From: Lachnospiraceae bacterium
Lineage (GTDB): Bacteria > Bacillota > Clostridia > Lachnospirales > Lachnospiraceae
Assembly (NCBI GenBank): GCA_022781925.1
Contig: JALESO010000043.1
Coordinates: forward strand, 1-64,000
Length of the DNA stretch: 64,000 bases
Direction of reading: 5' to 3'
The position numbers were made by a program, and so were the translations under genes. Shown in pieces: positions 42,695 through 50,360 of the stretch. The notes under the pieces are model-generated. The model had not been told where the DNA came from and did no database searches. It was given only the letters and a program-made list of their open reading frames with translations. Within the stretch, counting starts at the first letter, position 1; the number at the start of each line of letters is the position of its first letter.

Positions 42695-43096
42695 ATGATT
42701 GACAGAACAAACAGATATTATTTGACAACAGCGGAAATGCTCGTGATGCGTGCTATCTGGCTCGCGGATCATGATATGGTTTTAAGTGAAGTAGTAAAAG
42801 CCTGCAATGCAGTATATGGAAAAAACTGGAAACCTCAGACAGTAAGTACCTACCTGAGCCACCTGGTTCAGAAAGAGTTTTTACGGATGGATCGAAATGG
42901 TAAGATTTACAGCTATCATCCAATCGTGGAAGCACAGGAGTACATGAAATATGATGTACAGAATTTTGTGGAATTCTGGGGACTGACACCGGCAGAGATG
43001 ATGAAGAATTATCTTGAAATCCGTGGCTCTTCCAAAGAAGAACGTGACGAACTTCGTGCCAGCATTGCAAAATTAGAAGAAGAACAGGCAAAATAA
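42695..43096 (+). CDS. BlaI/MecI/CopY-family repressor
   Basis: The 133-residue winged-helix protein shows LTTAEMLVMRAIW at the N terminus, WKPQTVSTYLSHLVQKEFL as recognition helix and wing, then a helical dimer domain. BlaI relatives are usually paired with a BlaR sensor protease; none is adjacent here. The downstream lipoprotein is separated by a terminator. Its targets are unknown, but the palindrome at 42600 suggests self-regulation. Confidence 0.88.
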   Translation: MIDRTNRYYLTTAEMLVMRAIWLADHDMVLSEVVKACNAVYGKNWKPQTVSTYLSHLVQKEFLRMDRNGKIYSYHPIVEAQEYMKYDVQNFVEFWGLTPAEMMKNYLEIRGSSKEERDELRASIAKLEEEQAK

Positions 43097-43125
43097 AAAC
43101 TGCATAAAAGTATAAAATATGAGAT

Positions 43126-43170
43126 AAAAGTCAGGAAATGGATCAGAAATGGAGCATTTCTTGACTTTTT
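43126..43170 (+). terminator. Terminator of the BlaI-type gene
   Basis: AAAAGTCAGGAAATG (43126-43140) pairs with CATTTCTTGACTTTTT (43155-43170). Confidence 0.88.
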
Positions 43171-43244
43171 CTGCTTCTGCAAGTAAAATAGAATGGAAAT
43201 TTTGACCAAAAAGATTACTTTGAAAGAAAGGCAGACTAAAAAGA

Positions 43245-43934
43245 ATGAAAAAATTGATCGTGGGGTTATTAATGACAGTGATGATCGGTTCTCTGGCGGC
43301 CTGTGGAGGAAAGAATCAGACAGGTGCGGGAACGGATACATCTGCAGTGAGCGAAGCGGCAAAAGAAGCCGATGCAGAAAGCAAAACTTCTGAGACAGAG
43401 ACAACGTATGAGCCGGGAACCTGGGATGGGGTTACCTATGCGAATACAAGTCTTGGTATGTACTTTACCCTGCCGGATGGCTGGCAGATCGGAACACAGG
43501 AACAGATCGATGCTGTGGAAAGTGCCGGACAGCAGGTGACAGGTAATACAGAAAATACAGGTGATACCAGTAACTATGAGTTCTACATTTTTAATCCGAA
43601 CACCGGATCTACCATTGCGATGATGACAGAGGATCTGTCCATGTTTGGTGATGTGACCGCGCAGGAGTATGCAAATACACTTGCCGAGCAGTTGATGAGC
43701 TATACCGATCAGGGGATTACTTACAGCTTTAATGGCATTACTGACAGTGTGATCGGTACGAGTCCATTTGTATCTTTTGCAGGAATGGCAGAGTATCAGG
43801 GAAGTTATATCTATCAGTATTATGCAATTACTGAAAATGGCGGCCGTATGATCACCGTGATCGCAACCGGACCGGCGGAAGCTGGTCAGGCAGAATGTGA
43901 AGCGGTGCTTGCATCTATTCAGCCACTTCAGTAG
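43245..43934 (+). CDS. Surface lipoprotein of unknown function
   Basis: The 229-residue protein has a lipoprotein signal peptide with a lipobox SLAAC (Cys20). A Ser/Glu/Ala-rich linker (about residues 24-52) follows, then a compact domain beginning TYANTSLGMYFTLPDGW, which resembles small beta-rich domains found in many clostridial lipoproteins. It would be anchored on the outer face of the membrane. No partner gene is adjacent. The function is unknown. Confidence 0.8.
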   Translation: MKKLIVGLLMTVMIGSLAACGGKNQTGAGTDTSAVSEAAKEADAESKTSETETTYEPGTWDGVTYANTSLGMYFTLPDGWQIGTQEQIDAVESAGQQVTGNTENTGDTSNYEFYIFNPNTGSTIAMMTEDLSMFGDVTAQEYANTLAEQLMSYTDQGITYSFNGITDSVIGTSPFVSFAGMAEYQGSYIYQYYAITENGGRMITVIATGPAEAGQAECEAVLASIQPLQ

Positions 43935-43960
43935 GATCGGATTGCTTGATAAAATGTAAA

Positions 43961-44026
43961 AAAACAGACCGGATTCAGGAGAATCATCCCTTTGAACAGG
44001 GGATAGCCTGAAATCCGGTCTGTTTT
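43961..44026. terminator. Two-way terminator between the lipoprotein gene and tyrA
   Basis: AAAACAGACCGGATT (43961-43975) pairs with AATCCGGTCTGTTTT (44012-44026), with ATCCC/GGGGAT and TCAGG/CCTGA inside. T-runs on both strands serve the convergent genes. Confidence 0.9.
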
Positions 44027-44070
44027 ATTTGACAGGAAATTACGTTGAATTTTATGGATTAAAATGTATG

Positions 44071-45171
44071 TTACTTTTCGTATACCGTGTAATGATATTT
44101 ACGCAGCAACTCGACGGCATGGTCATAAGCATCTGCCTCATAAAACTCTACCTGCAGAACACCCTGCTGGAACTCACGGTTGTGAATGATGCCGATGTTC
44201 TTGATATTGATGTTGTTTGATGCCAGGATCGTAGCGATGGTGGCGATTCCACCGGCTTCGTCGATCAGGTCACAGAACAGCTGGTAAACCGGACGGATCG
44301 GACCGCGGTGGGAGATATTGAAGGAATCACGGTATTCCTTAGCGGAACTGAAAAATTCCTTGATCTCCTCCGGATGGCTCTCTGCAATGGTATTTCTGGT
44401 CTGCTGCAGAGCCTTGACATAAGTGTCGATCAGCTCTAAGATCTGGTTTCGGTTTGCCACACAGATATTTTCCCACATGGTAGGATCTGAGGATGCCACA
44501 CGGGTGATATCCTTGAAACCGCCGGCTGCAATGGTGCGCAGTGTTTCGTCGGAGTCATCCAGATTTTTTACCAGATTGACCAGCGTGGAGGCGATGACCG
44601 TAGGCAGATGGCTGATGGAGCCAACGGAAAAGTCATGTTTCTTGTAATCCAGGATCAGTGGAACCGCACCGATGGATGCCACAAACTGTTCGAATTCATC
44701 GACTTTCTGTGGAGAAACGGTGCGTGTCGGGGTCAGAATATAGTATGCATTTTCCAGCATATATGCAGTGGAATACTCGTAGCCTACGTGCTCCGTTCCG
44801 CACATAGGATGACCGCCGATAAAATGTCGTTCCAGATCCGGAAACTTCTGGATCTGTTCGTGGATGCCGGTCTTGACGCTGCCGACATCTGTTAAAAGCA
44901 TATCATCATGCAGAATGCCGGACAATTCACGGACATAGTCTGCATTGTCGAGAACCGGGGCACACAGATAGATATAGTTACAATCGGAAAATCCTTTGCC
45001 AACCTGATCCAGTGCTTCACTGATGACACCTTCCTGCAGTGCAGCATCCAGAGTGGCGCGGCAGGTGTCATAAGCAACGATCTGGATGTCCGGATAGATG
45101 CGATGCACTGTCTTTGCAACAGAACCGCCGATATGTCCAAGGCCGATAAAGCCGATTTTTTCTGGAATCAT
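44071..45171 (-). CDS. tyrA: Prephenate dehydrogenase with ACT domain
   Basis: The enzyme oxidises prephenate to 4-hydroxyphenylpyruvate for tyrosine synthesis. The 366 residues have the NAD-binding GFIGLGHIGGSVA at the N terminus, LTDVGSVKTGI near residue 95, and the catalytic His region in FIGGHPMCGTEHVG. A C-terminal ACT domain (from about residue 295, GGIATIATILASNNINIKN) probably gives tyrosine feedback. The ribosome site is GGAGGG. It stands apart from pheA and other aromatic genes, with its own promoter. Confidence 0.95.
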   Translation of the reverse strand: MIPEKIGFIGLGHIGGSVAKTVHRIYPDIQIVAYDTCRATLDAALQEGVISEALDQVGKGFSDCNYIYLCAPVLDNADYVRELSGILHDDMLLTDVGSVKTGIHEQIQKFPDLERHFIGGHPMCGTEHVGYEYSTAYMLENAYYILTPTRTVSPQKVDEFEQFVASIGAVPLILDYKKHDFSVGSISHLPTVIASTLVNLVKNLDDSDETLRTIAAGGFKDITRVASSDPTMWENICVANRNQILELIDTYVKALQQTRNTIAESHPEEIKEFFSSAKEYRDSFNISHRGPIRPVYQLFCDLIDEAGGIATIATILASNNINIKNIGIIHNREFQQGVLQVEFYEADAYDHAVELLRKYHYTVYEK

Positions 45172-45248
45172 AATGTACCCTCCTTCATAACATTATTATT
45201 TAAAAACTATGATTCATATGGTTCACCTGTTCAGCGAACTCTTTTGCC

Positions 45249-45290
45249 ATAATAACGCATTTATATGGAAAAGTCAACACTTTAAAGTGT
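45249..45290 (-). promoter_or_regulatory. tyrA promoter with adjacent palindrome
   Basis: On the minus strand TTGACT (45277-45272), 17 bases, TATTAT (45254-45249). A perfect 14-bp palindrome ACACTTTAAAGTGT (45277-45290) abuts the -35 box and may be a regulator site. Confidence 0.7.
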
Positions 45291-45451
45291 AAAAGTGAAA
45301 AGGAAAATATCGGTAGTGTGATTGAGAATGTTCGGTAAAACACATCAGGGAAGAGATAACCTTGAAAGTGGTTCCTGTTCAGAGAATTCCTTGAAATGTG
45401 AAGTAATTGCGAGATAATATCGATAAAACTTGTGCATTTTTTATAAAAAGG

Positions 45452-45480
45452 TTGCAAAAACGAGAAAAGTTTAGTAAAAT
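45452..45480 (+). promoter_or_regulatory. Promoter of the EF-G paralogue
   Basis: TTGCAA (45452-45457), 17 bases, TAAAAT (45475-45480); ribosome site GGAGG follows. Confidence 0.65.
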
Positions 45481-45514
45481 ATAACCATACTTTTTATGTA
45501 TTGGAGGAAATGAC

Positions 45515-47584
45515 ATGAATGTTTATACTACTGACAAGATCCGCAACGTAGTTTTACTGGGACATGGAGGTGCCGGAAAGACAACAATGGTTGAAGCAAT
45601 GGCTTACCTTTCCGGAATTACCAATCGTATGGGAACAGTCACAGATGGCAATACCATCAGTGATTATGATAAAGAAGAGATCAAACGTGGTTTTTCCATC
45701 AGCACATCTGTGGTACCGATCGAGTGGAGAGAGACCAAGATCAATCTGCTGGATACACCGGGATTTTTCGATTTTGTCGGTGAGGTAGAAGAGGCAGCAG
45801 CTGCAGCCGATGCGGCGATCATTGTGGTAAATGGCAAGGCCGGCGTGGAAGTTGGTACACAGAAAGCATGGGACATCTGTGAGAAGTACAATCTGCCGCG
45901 TATGATCTGGGTTACCAATATGGACGATGACAACGCAAGTTTTCGTCAGGTAGTCGTAGATCTGCAGGAGTTATATGGAAAGAAGATTGCTCCGTTACAT
46001 TTGCCGATCCGTGAAAACGGACAGTTTGTTGGTTATGTCAATGTCATTCAGATGAAAGCAAAACGCTGGAAAGAGGACGGAACCGTTGATAAGACAGACG
46101 TTCCGGATTACTCTTTTGAAAACCTGGAGATCTGCCGTGAAGCATTATTAGAGTCTGTGGCAGAGACAAGTGAAGAATATATGGATCGTTATTTCTCCGG
46201 CGATACCTTCTCCGAGAACGAGATCCGTCAGGTATTACATACCAACGTATGCGATGGCAGCATGGTTCCGATTTCCATGGCTTCCGGCACAATGGCAAAA
46301 GGTATCTACACCTTACTGGATGATATCGTAAAATATCTGCCAAGCCCGGAGAAAAAACAGTGCAAAGCTATTAATATCAAGACAAATGAAGTATACGATG
46401 CAGACTTTAATTTTGCAAAAGCGAAGAGTGCCTATATTTTCAAGACCATCGTGGATCCGTTTATCGGAAAATACTCTCTGATCAAAGTGACATCCGGCGT
46501 TATCAAGACAGACGATGTGATGTATAACGAAGAGCATGGCATGGATGACAAGATCGGTAAATTGTATGTACTGCGTGGTAACAAACCGGAAGAAGTACCG
46601 GAGCTGCATGCCGGTGATATCGGAGCACTTGCAAAATTAAATAAAGTAGTGACCACCGATACACTGTCCACAAAGGCAACACCGCTTACCTTTATCAAGA
46701 CAGCCGTATCTAAACCATATACATATATGAGCTATAAACCGGTAAACAAAGCCGATGTGGATAAAGTATCCCAGGCACTGCAGAAGATGATGCAGGAAGA
46801 TCTGACCCTGAAAGCAGTCAACGACAGTGAGAACCATCAGTCTCTGCTGTATGCCATCGGTGATCAGCAGCTGGATGTAGTGGTAAGCAAATTAAAAGAA
46901 AAATACAAAGTAGAGATCACATTAGAGCAGCCGAAGGTAGCATTCCGTGAGACCATCCGCAAGAAATCTGACGTAGAGTACAAATACAAAAAGCAGTCCG
47001 GCGGACACGGACAGTATGGTCATGTTAAGATGACATTTGAGCCATCCGGCAATCTGGAAGAAGCATATGAATTTGACCAGATCGTAGTCGGCGGCGCTGT
47101 TCCGAAGAACTACTTCCCGGCTGTGGAAAAAGGTATTCAGGAATCCGTAGAGCGCGGACCGCTGGCAGGTTACCCGGTAGTGGGTGTAAAAGCCGTATTA
47201 TACGATGGATCTTACCATCCGGTAGATTCTTCAGAGATGGCATTCAAGACCGCTGCGATCCAGGCGTTCAAGAAAGGATTCATGGATGCTTCTCCGATTT
47301 TATTAGAGCCAATCGCTTCAGTAAAAGTATTGGTACCGGACAAATACACCGGTGACATTATGGGAGATTTAAATAAACGCCGTGGCCGTGTACTTGGAAT
47401 GAACCCGGTAGAGGGCGGCAAACAGGAGATCATCGCAGACGTACCGATGTCCTCTCTGTTTGGTTACAACACCGATCTTCGTTCCATGACCGGCGGCAGC
47501 GGAACTTATGAGTATGAGTTCGCACGTTATGAGCAGGCACCGTCTGATGTACAGGAGAAAGAGGTGGCTGCGAGAGCAGAGTAA
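45515..47584 (+). CDS. Elongation factor G-like translational GTPase
   Basis: The 689-residue protein has the full EF-G layout: GTPase domain, domain II, then domains III-V, with the end motif GYNTDLRSMTGGSGTYEYEF. The GTPase motifs are those of the divergent EF-G-like lineage: P-loop GHGGAGKTT where EF-G has AHIDAGKTT, DTPGFFDF as G3, and TNMDDD where EF-G has NKMD. A canonical fusA is expected elsewhere, next to rpsL/rpsG/tuf. Its role may be in ribosome recycling or stress translation. That is inference. Codon bias indicates high expression. Confidence 0.9.
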   Translation: MNVYTTDKIRNVVLLGHGGAGKTTMVEAMAYLSGITNRMGTVTDGNTISDYDKEEIKRGFSISTSVVPIEWRETKINLLDTPGFFDFVGEVEEAAAAADAAIIVVNGKAGVEVGTQKAWDICEKYNLPRMIWVTNMDDDNASFRQVVVDLQELYGKKIAPLHLPIRENGQFVGYVNVIQMKAKRWKEDGTVDKTDVPDYSFENLEICREALLESVAETSEEYMDRYFSGDTFSENEIRQVLHTNVCDGSMVPISMASGTMAKGIYTLLDDIVKYLPSPEKKQCKAINIKTNEVYDADFNFAKAKSAYIFKTIVDPFIGKYSLIKVTSGVIKTDDVMYNEEHGMDDKIGKLYVLRGNKPEEVPELHAGDIGALAKLNKVVTTDTLSTKATPLTFIKTAVSKPYTYMSYKPVNKADVDKVSQALQKMMQEDLTLKAVNDSENHQSLLYAIGDQQLDVVVSKLKEKYKVEITLEQPKVAFRETIRKKSDVEYKYKKQSGGHGQYGHVKMTFEPSGNLEEAYEFDQIVVGGAVPKNYFPAVEKGIQESVERGPLAGYPVVGVKAVLYDGSYHPVDSSEMAFKTAAIQAFKKGFMDASPILLEPIASVKVLVPDKYTGDIMGDLNKRRGRVLGMNPVEGGKQEIIADVPMSSLFGYNTDLRSMTGGSGTYEYEFARYEQAPSDVQEKEVAARAE

Positions 47585-47598
47585 AATTTAATATTTGA

Positions 47599-47671
47599 AG
47601 GGAAATCGGAAGATTTTGCCTCTGCAGCTAACAATCGCTTGCCGAGGAAAAATCTTCCGATTTCTCTATTT
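47599..47671 (+). repeat. Conserved-core terminator hairpin, copy 5
   Basis: The arms AGGGAAATCGGAAGATTTT (from 47599) and AAAATCTTCCGATTTCTCT (ending 47667) enclose the core TTTTGCCTC, GCTAACAATCGC, GAGGAAAAA; here CCTC pairs GAGG. It stands in sense orientation after the EF-G paralogue. Confidence 0.8.
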
Positions 47672-47696
47672 CAGTAGTGAAAAAAACCTTTTTACC

Positions 47697-47728
47697 AGAT
47701 ATAGGCTAACAATCGCTTGGCGATATCT
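47697..47728 (+). repeat. Conserved-core hairpin, short copy 6
   Basis: AGATAT (47697-47702) and ATATCT (47723-47728) directly enclose GCTAACAATCGCTTGG, without the outer core flanks of the other copies. Its last base is the first base of the leuS -35 box. Confidence 0.55.
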
Positions 47729-47755
47729 TGACAAATACAGTGGTTGTGTTAAAAT
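47728..47755 (+). promoter_or_regulatory. leuS promoter
   Basis: A perfect TTGACA (47728-47733), 16 bases, TAAAAT (47750-47755). The leader is about 50 bases, too short for a T-box. Confidence 0.75.
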
Positions 47756-47812
47756 TTCTACAGACTATGTCCACACAAGAGAAAGAGGGACAATCTGTTA
47801 GGAGGAATGAAA

Positions 47813-50224
47813 ATGGCTGTACCGTACAATCACAGAGAGATTGAACAGAAATGGCGCAAAATCTGGGAAGAACACCCGGTTAATGTAAATGATGGTAAAA
47901 AACCGAAATACTACTGTCTGGATATGTTCCCGTATCCGTCAGGAAACGGTCTGCATGTCGGACACTGGAGAGGATACGTTATCTCCGATGTCTGGAGCAG
48001 ATATAAAATGCTGAATGGATATTATCTGATCCATCCGATGGGATGGGATGCATTCGGACTTCCGGCTGAGAACTACGCGATCAAGATGGGCGTACATCCG
48101 GAGAAATCCACAGCTGAAAATATTGCAAATATCAAACGTCAGATCAAAGAGATCGCTGCTATTTATGACTGGGATATGGAAGTAAACACTACCGATCCGA
48201 ACTTCTATAAATGGACACAGTGGATCTTTGTAAAAATGTTCAAAGCAGGTCTTGCTTATCAGAAAGAGATGCCGATCAACTGGTGTCCGTCCTGTAAGAC
48301 AGGTCTTGCAAATGAGGAAGTTGTAAACGGTAAATGTGAGCGTTGCGGCGCTGATGTTACCAAGAAAAACCTGAATCAGTGGATGTTAAAGATCACAGCA
48401 TACGCTGACCGTCTGTTAGACGACCTTGACAAGCTTGACTGGCCGGAGAAGGTTAAAAAGATGCAGACTGACTGGATCGGCAAGAGCCATGGTGCTGAGG
48501 TCAACTTCAAAGTTGAGAATACAAACAAAGAGATCACAGTATATACTACAAGACCGGATACTTTACATGGTGCTACTTTCATGGTTCTGGCTCCGGAGCA
48601 TGCAATGGCAAAAGAGCTTGCAACAGATGAGACAAGAGCAGCAGTAGAGGATTATATTTACCAGTCTTCTCTGAAATCTTCCGTAGACCGTCTGCAGGAC
48701 AAGGAGAAAACAGGTGTATTTACCGGAAGTTATGCTATTAACCCGATCAATGGTGCGAAAGTACCAATCTGGCTGTCTGACTATGTATTAGCTGACTATG
48801 GTACCGGTGCAATCATGTGTGTACCGGCTCATGATGACCGTGACTTTGAGTTTGCAACCAAATTCAATATCCCGATCATTCAGGTTATCGCAAAAGATGG
48901 CAAAGAGATTGAAAATATGACAGAGGCTTATACAGATGCCAAAGGTACCATGATCAATTCCGGCGAGTGGAATGGCATGGAATCTTCTGTACTGAAGAAA
49001 GAAGCTCCGCACATCATCGAGGAGATGGGCATCGGTAAAGCAACCACAAACTACAAACTGAGAGACTGGGTATTCTCCCGTCAGCGTTACTGGGGTGAGC
49101 CGATCCCGATCGTTCATTGTCCGGACTGCGGACCTGTTCCGGTTCCGGAAGAAGAACTTCCGCTGTTATTACCGGAGGTTGAGTCCTATCAGCCGACAGG
49201 TACCGGTGAGTCTCCGCTGGCAGACATCACAGACTGGGTAAATACAACCTGCCCGTGCTGTGGAAAACCTGCAAAACGTGAGACAAATACCATGCCGCAG
49301 TGGGCAGGATCTTCCTGGTATTTCCTTCGTTATGTAGATAACAAAAATGACAAAGAACTGGTTTCCAGAGAAAAAGCAGACAAATATCTGCCGGTTGACA
49401 TGTACATCGGTGGTGTTGAGCATGCGGTACTGCATCTGCTTTATTCCAGATTCTATACAAAATTCCTGTGCGATATCGGTGTGATCGACTTTGACGAGCC
49501 GTTCCACAAACTGTTCAACCAGGGTATGATCACCGGTAAAAACGGTATCAAGATGAGTAAATCCAAAGGAAACGTAATCTCACCGGATGATCTGGTACGT
49601 GATTACGGCTGTGATTCCCTGAGACTTTACGAGCTGTTCGTAGGACCGCCAGAACTGGATTCTGAGTGGGATGACAGAGGAATCGACGGCGTATACCGTT
49701 TTATCACACGTTTCTGGAAACTGGTACTGGACAACAAAGATGCTGATGTCAAAGAGACAAAAGAACTGGTAAAAGTCCGCAACAAACTGGTTTACGACAT
49801 TACTACACGTCTGGAGAGCTTCAGCCTGAATACTGTTATTTCCGGATTCATGGAGTACAATAACAAACTCATCGACATGGCGAAAAAAGGCGGCGTAGAC
49901 AAGAAGACATTAGAGACATTTGTCGTTCTGATGGCACCGTTTGCACCACATATCAGCGAGGAACTGTGGAGCCAGCTCGGTCATGAGGATTCCGTATTCC
50001 ATGAGACATGGCCGACTTACGATGAGAATGCCATGAAAGATGACGAGAAAGAGCTTGCCGTTCAGATCAACGGAAAGACAAAATGCGTGGTTACACTTCC
50101 GGCTGATGTCAGCAAAGAAGATGCGATCGCAGCAGGTAAGGAAGCACTTGGTGATAAACTGACAGGAAATGTGATCAAAGAGATCTATGTTCCGGGCAGA
50201 ATCATCAACATCGTAGCAAAATAA
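47813..50224 (+). CDS. leuS: Leucyl-tRNA synthetase
   Basis: This class I synthetase charges tRNA-Leu. I chose the ATG at 47813, seven bases after AGGAGG; the ATG at 47807 is too close to that site. The 803 residues show FPYPSGNGLHVGH (HIGH region), WCPSCKTGLANEEV with zinc-binding cysteines, the editing-domain TTRPDTLHGATFM, a second zinc pair CPCCGKPAKRE, and KMSKSKGNV. It is followed by a clear terminator. Confidence 0.97.
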   Translation: MAVPYNHREIEQKWRKIWEEHPVNVNDGKKPKYYCLDMFPYPSGNGLHVGHWRGYVISDVWSRYKMLNGYYLIHPMGWDAFGLPAENYAIKMGVHPEKSTAENIANIKRQIKEIAAIYDWDMEVNTTDPNFYKWTQWIFVKMFKAGLAYQKEMPINWCPSCKTGLANEEVVNGKCERCGADVTKKNLNQWMLKITAYADRLLDDLDKLDWPEKVKKMQTDWIGKSHGAEVNFKVENTNKEITVYTTRPDTLHGATFMVLAPEHAMAKELATDETRAAVEDYIYQSSLKSSVDRLQDKEKTGVFTGSYAINPINGAKVPIWLSDYVLADYGTGAIMCVPAHDDRDFEFATKFNIPIIQVIAKDGKEIENMTEAYTDAKGTMINSGEWNGMESSVLKKEAPHIIEEMGIGKATTNYKLRDWVFSRQRYWGEPIPIVHCPDCGPVPVPEEELPLLLPEVESYQPTGTGESPLADITDWVNTTCPCCGKPAKRETNTMPQWAGSSWYFLRYVDNKNDKELVSREKADKYLPVDMYIGGVEHAVLHLLYSRFYTKFLCDIGVIDFDEPFHKLFNQGMITGKNGIKMSKSKGNVISPDDLVRDYGCDSLRLYELFVGPPELDSEWDDRGIDGVYRFITRFWKLVLDNKDADVKETKELVKVRNKLVYDITTRLESFSLNTVISGFMEYNNKLIDMAKKGGVDKKTLETFVVLMAPFAPHISEELWSQLGHEDSVFHETWPTYDENAMKDDEKELAVQINGKTKCVVTLPADVSKEDAIAAGKEALGDKLTGNVIKEIYVPGRIINIVAK

Positions 50225-50252
50225 TAAATTCAATTTGAACTATGACGATATG

Positions 50253-50285
50253 AAAAGGCATCCGTTTTTAATGGATGCCTTTTTC
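50253..50285 (+). terminator. leuS terminator
   Basis: AAAAGGCATCC (50253-50263) pairs with GGATGCCTTTT (50273-50283), then T-run. Confidence 0.9.
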
Positions 50286-50290
50286 TGAAA

Positions 50291-50359
50291 GATTACAGTA
50301 CGATTTCTGTAAAAACCGGAAACGTACAGCAGGGCGAGAAAGTGATCGTGGTGAAATAA
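50291..50359 (+). pseudogene. Possible 3' remnant of a lost gene before the GH32 hydrolase
   Basis: The frame DYSTISVKTGNVQQGEK... ends in TAA at 50357-50359, one base before the GH32 ATG. It reads like a natural protein C terminus, and the spacing is that of a neighbour in an operon. The upstream part is missing: the leuS terminator begins six bases before it. I infer a deletion scar. The lost gene cannot be identified. Confidence 0.35.
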
Positions 50360-50360
50360 T

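Larger units (their letters stand above)
45172..45514. other. Gene-free divergent region between tyrA and the EF-G paralogue
   Basis: No gene is seen. It holds the tyrA promoter with its palindrome (45249-45290) and the EF-G paralogue promoter (45452-45480). The middle 150 bases are AT-rich without a recognisable structure. Confidence 0.5.
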
